Translations under genes and position numbers: made by a program
DNA from: Xylogone sp. PMI_703
Taxonomy: Eukaryota; Ascomycota; Leotiomycetes
NCBI GenBank assembly: GCA_021399445.1
Contig: JAJTUQ010000009.1
Coordinates: forward strand, 761,501 to 825,500
Direction: 5' to 3'
Length of the DNA: 64,000 nt
The notes under the pieces: model-generated
Database searches by the model: none
What the model was told of the DNA's origin: nothing
Seen by the model: the letters and a program-made list of their open reading frames with translations, nothing else
Shown: positions 56,296 through 64,000 of the stretch, in pieces
Position numbering within the stretch: position 1 is the stretch's first letter
How the letters are laid out: each line of letters starts with the position of its first letter

Positions 56296-57636
56296 ATGAT
56301 CATACAACTGCCCCCTGGTGTCAATCGACGATATGCTGTGCTTGCAGCAACGGTGCTGGGGGCAATCTGGCTATGGGTAGCGTTCGACCGACCATACAAG
56401 TTTCCCGATCACCTTGCGTGGAATATTTACTCGAATAGACCTCTCTTGGGGCAGAACGCAGACATTTTCGATTTTCCTCCCCTTGATTCTGAATCGATAC
56501 GAAGCGTATGTGGCGAGACACAGTGGAACGAGAGCGTAGTGTTCACCTGTGATGAATCGGTCGGTGGGATTGGAAACATCCGGAACTCAATCCTGATCTG
56601 CGTACGTTATGCTATCGCAGCAGGCGCAAGTCTAGTTATTCCAAGCATTGTACTCCGGAACACATCAGATATATCACATATACGGACGGGAGTGACGACG
56701 GATTTGTCGTACATGTTTGATACCCAGCACTTTCTAGACTCGATACGGCTCTCCTGTCCCTCATTACAGATACACGCATCAAGAGAAGATATTCCCAATT
56801 TCGAGAACGCCCATGATGCAATTTCACTTCTCCCAGAGAGCCTCGCGGGCCACGTTCCCTCCACGGGCCTTCCAGAACCAGCGGCTTGGCGCGAACAGTT
56901 TTACACATGGTTGAAGCAGTATTCCAGTGCAGAAGTGACAGGTCCTATGATCATCAACCTGGGCCGTTCATATTTGACCTATCCTATTTACTCAGACGGC
57001 GAAGGCTTTGCTTTGGCCTTTGGATCCATCCTCAAATTCCGCTCTGATGTTCGCATTCTCGCCACCAAGACGTTGCAAAGTTTAAGTGATAGTGATATGT
57101 TTTCCCTCAATCTAGATCTGAATCAGAACATATTTCCAAACGCCTTTTTCGTAGCACATCTCCGAACGGAAAAAGACGCCGTAGAGGCCTGGCCTGCCGG
57201 TGATTGGGTATACTCGCGTTACGAGACCCAGGCGCGACTGTATCTGGAGCAAGCACCACGATCCAACCCCTCCGTTATCTACGTCGCATCAGGCGACCTC
57301 GATGAGGTTGCTAGGTTTAGTGTCGACGCCTTTAACACTACCCAGAAATTCCTTGTCATAACTAAATTTGACCTTTTGAAAGGCGAGGATCTAGAAGAAT
57401 TGAAGGCATTGAAATGGGATCAACAGGGGATGGTTGATTTCTTGGTATCGCTGAAAGCATCTGACTTTGCTGGGATTGGGCACTCGAGCTTTGCATGGAA
57501 TGTTGCGTTGAAGAGGCATACATTTGCCAAAGAGAGAGCACATTTGGATGGACCTCAGATGTTAAGTGACGAGTTGAGTCAGATCTATGGAATTGTGAGG
57601 GGTTATCCGGAGTATGCTGCCTGCTTATGGCCTTGA
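56296..57636 (+). CDS. Type II membrane protein, O-fucosyltransferase-like glycosyltransferase
   Basis: 446 residues, single exon. A short basic N-terminus and one helix (YAVLAATVLGAIWLWVAF, about 13-30) give Golgi-type type II topology, with the catalytic part in the lumen. GGIGNIRNSILICVRYAIAA is the glycine-rich opening loop seen in fungal GDP-fucose O-fucosyltransferase-like proteins. FFVAHLRTEKDA carries the conserved H-x-R of the nucleotide-sugar site, and DFAGIGHSSFAWNVALKRH corresponds to the final 'F-x-G...SSFS' motif. It should transfer a sugar to a protein or lipid acceptor. The donor is unproven. Confidence 0.8.
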   Translation: MIIQLPPGVNRRYAVLAATVLGAIWLWVAFDRPYKFPDHLAWNIYSNRPLLGQNADIFDFPPLDSESIRSVCGETQWNESVVFTCDESVGGIGNIRNSILICVRYAIAAGASLVIPSIVLRNTSDISHIRTGVTTDLSYMFDTQHFLDSIRLSCPSLQIHASREDIPNFENAHDAISLLPESLAGHVPSTGLPEPAAWREQFYTWLKQYSSAEVTGPMIINLGRSYLTYPIYSDGEGFALAFGSILKFRSDVRILATKTLQSLSDSDMFSLNLDLNQNIFPNAFFVAHLRTEKDAVEAWPAGDWVYSRYETQARLYLEQAPRSNPSVIYVASGDLDEVARFSVDAFNTTQKFLVITKFDLLKGEDLEELKALKWDQQGMVDFLVSLKASDFAGIGHSSFAWNVALKRHTFAKERAHLDGPQMLSDELSQIYGIVRGYPEYAACLWP

Positions 57637-58257
57637 ACTGAAGGTGGCCCCTTTGAGAACTTAACTTATGCATCAACAGCTGGCCCATGATCCTGAGCAT
57701 GTGGGACGTACATGAGCTTAACGCCTACCGTGGTACAGAAGGTGGTCAGCTACCTCTCTGTTGAGTTGTCGCTCAACCTCATCAACCGGCCAATCCAGCA
57801 TGGATTTCCGAGGCGACTGAGGGCGACGTATTCACTAGCATTGCTAGCTGGGAGATAGCTAGATTGTAAACATACTACATACAGCTACAAAACATGGGCG
57901 GACCTGAATATAAACCTACTAGTAGATATAGAATAAATAAGTATTTTAACTGTTTTGAACCTACTCAGCGTAATCCTTTATGTTTATAGGATGATCCAAA
58001 TATAACTTATCAACGTATTTCTCTCTATAGTCATTCCTGATGTTCATATTCGAAGTAACAGTGTAGCCATATTCAGTGGAAATGCCACTAGAGATCTATC
58101 ATGAGAAGACTGAGAGAAAAGTAATATGGATTTTGCAAGTGGTTAATGACTATTTGATTTCTCATAATAACAAGAAGTAACACTGAGGACAATCTATTTG
58201 TATACTCTAGTCAAGGATTCAAGATGAGACTTAAGAAGAGAACCCGACGCCTATCGA
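57637..58257. other. Intergenic, convergent 3' ends
   Basis: 620 bp, AT-rich, between two converging genes. No gene seen. Confidence 0.5.
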
Positions 58258-58896
58258 TCACAATTCATCGATCCACTCTAGCACAGTCGATGGTTCCAGC
58301 CTCTTCGTATAGTCCGGATCGATGAAGGTCTTACGAACCACGCCATTCTTATCAACCAACAGAGTAGCTGGTATTGGAATCTCGTATGAATCGTCTCCAT
58401 TCCTCTTAGATAGCTCATATTTATCCAGAAGAGGACGCATAGAGTCCGGCTGTACCCAGCTAATTCCCAGTTGCCTTGCGTATTTATTTCCGACATCAGA
58501 GAGAACCGGAAACTTCAGAGCATGCTTTTCAGTCGTAGTCAGAGACTGATTAGGCAACTCAGGAGAAATAGCCACAAGCGTTACACCCTTCCCCTGAAAT
58601 TCAGGTAGATGTTTTTGTAGTGCGGCCAGTTCTAAATTGCAGAAAGGACACCACTCGCCCCGGTAGAATGATATGAGTAGCGGCCCTTGCTTCAAAAGAT
58701 CGCTGCTACTTATTTCCTTGCCAAGAGCATCGCTCAAGCGGAAATCTGGAAGTTTTGTGCCAACTTGAATGACTTTCGCCGGATCAAATGAGTTTTGGAA
58801 GTTGCTGAGAGCCGTGGTAATGATTTCAAAGACTGGAGCAGGAGCGTTTGCTTTAGTCGCAGCATATAAGTTTGACAACTGCTCGTTGAGGGCCAT
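58258..58896 (-). CDS. AhpC/TSA peroxiredoxin-like thioredoxin-fold protein
   Basis: 212 residues, single exon. After a helical N-terminus, VGTKLPDFRLSDALGKEISS opens the thioredoxin fold. LLISFYRGEWCPFCNLELAA places Cys83 and Cys86 in a C-P-F-C redox pair, the 'RG-x-W-C-P-x-C' version found in peroxiredoxin-like AhpC/TSA proteins. ATLLVDKNGVVRKTFIDPDY and VLEWIDEL complete the fold. It should reduce peroxides or act as a disulfide reductase in the cytosol. The CxxC differs from the single peroxidatic cysteine of classic 2-Cys peroxiredoxins. Confidence 0.92.
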   Translation of the reverse strand: MALNEQLSNLYAATKANAPAPVFEIITTALSNFQNSFDPAKVIQVGTKLPDFRLSDALGKEISSSDLLKQGPLLISFYRGEWCPFCNLELAALQKHLPEFQGKGVTLVAISPELPNQSLTTTEKHALKFPVLSDVGNKYARQLGISWVQPDSMRPLLDKYELSKRNGDDSYEIPIPATLLVDKNGVVRKTFIDPDYTKRLEPSTVLEWIDEL

Positions 58897-59407
58897 TTTG
58901 ACTGGAGTTGAACTATAGTGAAGTGATGATAGATAAATTGTTGTGTTTGTGACTTAATCCTGTTCGCAGGAGTTCGAAGATTAGGACAAGGAGCATTATA
59001 TATTCCTGTATACAGGGTTTGGGGTCCTCAATATTTACTGGGAATGAGTATTAGGTTCATCTCCATAATAGGCATGTGGATTGAAGCATGGTAATGAGCT
59101 TCGTAGACATAATTGGCAGATACGTTCTGATGAGTGTTGATTGGTTGTGAGATAGGTCAATCCGGTGTTTGATACTCGGGAAAAGTTGCTGCAATTTTGT
59201 CAGCTTTGATTGAATCTAAAAATAGCTCGATACAGCAATGCCATGATGCTCAACTTTCTCCAAGAGCGAGAGGACTAATGCCCACACTAGCTAAGATAGA
59301 GCTATAGAAGTCATTTCTTCTTTACTTTCTTTCAATCCTCAATCATGTTTGACTGATTTTGAAATAATTGAATTTAAAGCCGTCTGCCCTAGTGCAGACA
59401 GCTGTCT
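58897..59407. other. Intergenic, no gene seen
   Basis: 511 bp that must include the peroxiredoxin-like promoter and the 3' end of the next minus-strand gene. Confidence 0.5.
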
Positions 59408-60423
59408 CTAATCTGTGAGAGGCTGAGACTCCAGTCCGCTTGACAGCAAATCCACCCAGGTGGAGTTTTGCAGCATTTGAGTTGCAAGAGGCCTGGCCTC
59501 ATGGAACATGCTCGAACTGGCTGCGATGGAGGCTGTCGCAGTGTATGAAGTACAATCACCGAGAGGATCATAATCTTCCGGTAGGTTGTCAAAAAACTCA
59601 TCAAGGGTGTTGATGTAGACATCAGGTTCATCATGCGTTGAAGCGGCAGTGAGCCAGGGTCCGCTGCTGAGCCAGCTGCAAAAACACCCATTCAAGGGAC
59701 CGGAAGTACAAGCTTGATTTGGACTTCCATTGCAGTCAGTGGAACTGCACGCGATATATTCAGGGCAGCAGGGACAACCGCTCAGAGCAATTTCAGTGCT
59801 GTCCATGACCAGCTTGCCCTCCGCTTGATTGCATCGCGGAGTTAATGGCGGCTCAGTTTTCCAATCGTCTGATCCACGGCACTGGGGGTCAAGACATCTT
59901 ACTGGAGGGTCGCGGGGACAATCTCTATTACTATGTGTTGTTCCATTGATTTCGCTCGACGGTTCGTATACAGCAAGATTGGCTAATGCGCGTCTTCCAC
60001 TTGCACAGCAGCAGCACTGTCGAATGGCACATTTACAGAAGAACTCGATACTCTTCGATTGGATGAGACACAGATACAGCCATCAAGAAGTTCCGACTGA
60101 CAAATCTCTCGGTTGGGGCCACCGGCACACTTTGGATCGTCGCAATCAATCAAGCGCGGGCAGCAGCGACAGCCAAACACCTCGATCCCAAACATTATGC
60201 CATCGCGTTGACGGCAGCGATATGGAGGGGCCACCCAGGAAATACCCCGGCATGCAGGGTCCTCGCACGAGAGAGGCATTATCAACTGGGGCCACGATAT
60301 TCGTCCTGGGCACGGTGGGGAGTCCCGCGAGAATTGACTGAGATCATCCATGTCTGCGGTTGTGATTATGGCACCGCAGCAGCGTATGATGGACTGAATA
60401 AGTAAAATGAATAAGGGAATCAT
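59408..60423 (-). CDS. Secreted protein with two cysteine-rich repeats, reading frame interrupted
   Basis: From the ATG at 60423 the frame gives a signal peptide (MIPLFILLIQSIIRCCGA) and one cysteine-rich unit (CEDPACRG ... FGCRCCPRLIDC ... LLDGCIC), and stops at 59983. A second unit (CLDPQCRG ... LSGCPCCPEYIAC ... PLNGCFC) follows on the same strand in another frame, from about 59970 to a stop at 59408. Both units share C-x-DP-x-CRG, GC-x-CCP and L-x-GC-x-C, so they are tandem copies of one domain. I found no intron whose phases join them with good splice signals. Either a weak-signal intron was missed or the gene carries a frameshift. The domain is cysteine-rich and extracellular; I do not know its function. 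Confidence 0.6.
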
Positions 60424-61973
60424 GGTGTGTAAGTAGATTGAAAATAACTTTGTCCTTGGGATCTTCGGGGCGGCGAGGGGATGAGTCAATTTGTGCGAAG
60501 CTGCTGGAATAAAGGTAGTTGAAGATAGAGAGGAATTTGAAGCCTGAAAGATCAAACTAAACTGACAACATCAGAATTCCTATTGGCCAAAATAGCCACG
60601 TTATAGCGGTATCATGTGGCCCGTAGGTATCCAATCCATCCCCTGTATATAGCTCTCTCATCTGTTCTTTGTTCTCTATAACTCACCGCTATGGTCACGC
60701 ATCACATCACTTTGTAGTACCTTTTTGTAGGTAAGCACGTGTGTAAGTATAGGTATCCTCTCTTTCAAATAATTAAATTTAGGTCTATAATCAAATAACA
60801 CCAATTACTAAAAAAAGATGCGTATGAAGTAGGAACATAGATAGCTATGTGAATAGAGGTGGAATTAGCTTGTCACGTGATGTTTTGTAGAGGGCGCAAA
60901 GTGCCACTCCTACGGGGTTTGAGTTTACTTCTTATAACAAATGAAAAATGCGGAAGATTTATGCCATTGATGTTAGTTAATCCTAGCTGCAAAAGCTCAT
61001 AGCTTATAACAAAAAAGGGGGAGTTATCAGGGGATCCACAAACGGGTGGAGAATACATAACCCCTACTTATTGTACCAAATCAGGCTTATTAGGGTCCGT
61101 CCTGACGTCTGATCTCCGTTACTCAGACTGTTTGGGAATATCTACAACAAAGAATCAACCGAAGTGAGTTGAACGACTTTGGGCACGCACCTTAATACGG
61201 GAAATGATCTTTTTCACTGGGTCAAGGATGCTCCCACCCTTCAAGGTACAATCCCGGGTATTGCCGTACATTTTGTGGATGACTGGGAAGGTCAGCACTC
61301 AGTCCGGAAAACGCTGGTGGCCAGTACACCTTTTGAGGGCTCATTACTATATAATAACTAACCAGATTGGCTCATTCTTGAAAGTTAATTGCGACCTAAA
61401 TACGCTGACAAAGCAAAGCATGATAAGCGCAAAGAGATGGAGGAGAAGACTAAACTCCCATTTGCGGGGGCGTTGATGTAGAGCTTACTAGTTTGGAACT
61501 CTACATGACTCAGGCAATCAGGTCTGCATCTAGAGGCCAAAGGTAGCTTTCATTCTATTATAATGCTTCATTCAATATCACAAGAAATGTGCAACCGTTC
61601 ACATCACCATGCCTTGTATTCCACCCGATACCAACCGGCTTCTTATAAACTGGGCAATGACTCTATGTGAGACAACTTCATACAAGTATTAAATCCTATT
61701 CAGGTTTTAAGTACGGTTATCATTTCATTACGTACTAAAAGCGAGACAAATCACACTTTTCATACGATCAAAATTATGTAAACTCAATCTATTTTCATGA
61801 TTCGACAGATATGTACTGCAGCAGTAACTATATACAGAGAATTGGAATATATACAAAACGAATGAAGCATCAAGCATTCTTCTTGATAAAAAATCGATCA
61901 CGGTTGCACGCAACACATCAATCTAAAAGTCTCTCCCAGCCCGCCGAGGTTAGAGGAAAAAAACAATCCCTGT
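60424..61973. other. Intergenic, no supportable gene
   Basis: 1.55 kb, AT-rich, with short frames (60873-61058, 61179-61476, 61728-61916) lacking motifs. Confidence 0.45.
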
Positions 61974-62834
61974 TTAAACACAGAGGACGTCGCCAATATC
62001 AAGATCGCAGTTGGAATCCAACTGAGGGTTCAATGATTCAAGCTCTGAAAGAGAGATACCGTTGGCTTGCGCAATAGCGAAGCAGGTATCGCCAGAGACA
62101 ACGGTGACGGTGTTGGAGCATGAGCCACCCGAGCCGCCGCTGTTGCCTCCAGAGCCGGAGCCACCTGAGCCACCAGCCACACAGAGGACTTGGCCAACAT
62201 CAATGTCACAGTTAGAGTCGAGAGATGGGTTCAGGGACTCCAATGTAGACAAGGAGATACCGAACTCCTGGGCAATAGCGAAGCAGGTGTCTCCGGAAAC
62301 GACAGTAGTAGTCTGAGAGCAAGCCCCAGCGCCGCCGGAGCCACCAGAACCACCAGAACCGCCTGAACCACCGGAGGAGCCACCACCGATAGACCAGTTC
62401 AAGACGTTGATCTGGGAGGCATCGTTGACGTTCTGGCCGAAGCCAGCCCACAGATCAGTGGTCATGTCGATAGAGTTCTGGGAGCCCTCGTTGGTGTCCG
62501 CAACGGCGGCTTGCTGAGTAATACCATTGACTGGATCAGTCATTGTGACGATCTGAGCACAGAGGGTGTTGTGCTGGGCGGATCCAAACTGGTTCATGAC
62601 GGATGCGGGCATGGCAACGAGAGGCATGTTGGCAGGGACGGCGTTGGGGAAGAAAGTGCTCAGGCCGCAGGAACCCTGGGTGAAGAAGGCTTGACGGCCT
62701 ACTGCTGGGTCGCCGAACATGAAGAGGGAGCCTGGGTTGGTACCGGAGGTGATGACCTGGCGCTTAGGGATTGCGGCTCCAAAGGTGGTGGATGCCATGG
62801 CCAGAGCCAAGGTAGGAAGGACTGAACCGTACAT
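61974..62834 (-). CDS. Secreted double-psi barrel protein with two LysM domains
   Basis: 286 residues from the ATG at 62834. MYGSVLPTLALAMASTTFGA is a signal peptide, followed by AIPKRQ, a Kex2-like site. Residues about 35-150 (FFTQGSCGLSTFF, HNTLCAQIVTM, VADTNEGS, DMTTDLWAGFG) have the pattern of a double-psi beta-barrel (RlpA/barwin/expansin-like). A Gly-Ser linker (about 151-173) leads to LysM 1 (176-219; VVSGDTCFAIAQEFGISLS) and, after another Gly-Ser linker, LysM 2 (243-286). LysM domains bind chitin-type glycans, so the protein probably sits on or modifies walls, or acts as an effector hiding chitin. The two LysM copies are nearly identical, suggesting recent duplication. Confidence 0.9.
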   Translation of the reverse strand: MYGSVLPTLALAMASTTFGAAIPKRQVITSGTNPGSLFMFGDPAVGRQAFFTQGSCGLSTFFPNAVPANMPLVAMPASVMNQFGSAQHNTLCAQIVTMTDPVNGITQQAAVADTNEGSQNSIDMTTDLWAGFGQNVNDASQINVLNWSIGGGSSGGSGGSGGSGGSGGAGACSQTTTVVSGDTCFAIAQEFGISLSTLESLNPSLDSNCDIDVGQVLCVAGGSGGSGSGGNSGGSGGSCSNTVTVVSGDTCFAIAQANGISLSELESLNPQLDSNCDLDIGDVLCV

Positions 62835-64000
62835 TGTGAATAGATTCAAATGTAGCCTGAAAAGAACTAGAAAAGCTATTTGTCTGGTTTCTAGAGAAGG
62901 TTGGTGATCTAATTTTATGTACACAGAACCAAATGCTGCTGCTGATCATGAACTATTTCGACGGGAAGACATAGTTCTACTTATACTCGTGGATTCTGCT
63001 GATTTTGCTTCACCCATGTACCTCGTCGGGATGATTACGATTCCCAAAATAAAATTTTCTCTCTCTTCATCTTCATCATCCTTCTACCTTCTTCCTCCCC
63101 GTCAGGTTCGAAATGGCCTAGGCCTATTCCTGTAGAGTTAGACCTTTTTCCGGGGACTTACCTACCCAATTCGAGCGCCGCTTTCCATATAGTCAGCAAC
63201 TAATGCTACGTTACTCCCAAAATGTGAAGGAATAAATTGTTATACAGTAGTGTACACTTTATTTAGGGGGTCTCATGTACGCTTATGGTCTGGTGAGAAG
63301 AGTGTGATCGGAGAGGCCGAATTGCTAGGGTTGTAAGATTGGGGAAGGGGGAGCCTGGTTTCACAAAAACGTATGAGCGTTGATGACAGTGCGGTTATTG
63401 CTGCTCATACAAACGGCGCGCCTACCACTACCTAAAAAAAGCTTGTCCTACGGCCGTAGTTAAGTGGGTAGGATGATATGAGGCCATTGCTATATCAGAT
63501 ATATTACTTATCACTATCAAGTGTATATTGCGTTTATACGAACAACAGCTTTGGCAGCTGAAAGAGATGCGCGCCTGTAACTGACACTGTCTCGCTGTAT
63601 AATTAGCCAGGGGCCAAGCGTCTCGGCGGTTTCTGTCAAACACGTGGGGGACGAGGGGTCTTCAAACCACCAATCCAGTCAATGTCAGACTGGCAGCAGC
63701 ACCCCGTTACTGATGATGGGATGAAAAAATCTAGAATCTCTTCTTCTACCTTACAACCATTCACAAGTACTGTATTCGCCGTTCACAAAGTAATCGCGCT
63801 GCGTGGCAAAGTCAGCTCTGCATACTGGAACTTTCCCAGGCCATACACAGTTGATTGATGATGCTCAGACGGCTCGCAATAGACCGGAAGCCCTAAGTGC
63901 GATTCGGCCTCGGGGATTCAACATTCTCCTCAAAGAGTTATTTTTTGTCTTCCTAATCATCCCAATCTTGGCGCCCACGAAGGATCCTTCCGGCGAAGGG
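62835..64000. other. Promoter side of the LysM gene and window end
   Basis: 1.17 kb. No gene was supported up to the window edge. It contains the LysM promoter with a TATA-like box, and CT-rich tracts at about 63055-63095. Confidence 0.5.
62980..62986 (-). promoter_or_regulatory. TATA-like element of the LysM gene
   Basis: On the minus strand the sequence reads GTATAAG, about 146 bp upstream of the ATG at 62834. Confidence 0.4.

Noticed and set aside
61179..61476. Overlapping plus-strand frames of 60 and 90 codons
   Set aside because: Neither has a domain or plausible exon structure.

Overview
The window looks like nuclear DNA from a filamentous ascomycete (Pezizomycotina, possibly a leotiomycete-like genome; the class is inference). 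Genes are cut by many short introns (about 45-140 bp) with GTAAGT/GTGAGT/GTATGT-type donors and AG acceptors. The gene set is typically fungal: a HET-domain protein, a LaeA-like methyltransferase, a NACHT-type NTPase, LysM proteins, NmrA-like proteins and the splicing factor CWC24. Most exon joins below were solved by hand: phase, splice signals and family motifs agree, and each model gives one open frame. Predictions lacking such support are marked.

Layout. 0-8 kb: a degenerate LTR, then a flavin-reductase-like protein, an FAD monooxygenase and a type-B carboxylesterase, with long gene-free gaps. 8.8-16 kb: an eight-exon amino-acid permease, a MOSC/ferredoxin-reductase fusion, a GNAT acetyltransferase and CWC24. 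17.5-27.6 kb: a GPI-type surface protein, a double GFA-domain protein, a divergent pair of methyltransferases (LaeA-like and O-methyltransferase) and a HET-domain protein. 29.7-31 kb: a decayed fructosyl-amine-oxidase-like pseudogene. 31.4-38.8 kb: an 11-exon SNF2/RING ATPase head-to-head with a six-exon DUF7708-like/NACHT/C2H2 protein, across a 501-bp shared promoter. 38.8-46.7 kb: a repeat-rich, gene-poor block with a Copia relic and its LTR, a zinc-independent MDR oxidoreductase, a small secreted cysteine protein and relics. 46.7-54.3 kb: two NmrA-type dehydrogenases and two membrane proteins. 54.8-64 kb: a small zinc-finger-like protein, a 221-bp MITE-like element, a type II membrane glycosyltransferase-like protein, a peroxiredoxin-like protein, a frame-disrupted secreted protein with two cysteine-rich repeats, and a secreted double-psi barrel plus two-LysM protein.

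The most interesting parts are the head-to-head pair of a STAND NTPase carrying its own zinc fingers and a Rad5/HLTF-like remodeller, set between pseudogene and retroelement debris, and the group of secreted cysteine-rich or chitin-binding-type proteins at 43-63 kb. No tRNA, rRNA, CRISPR or bacterial-type operon was found.
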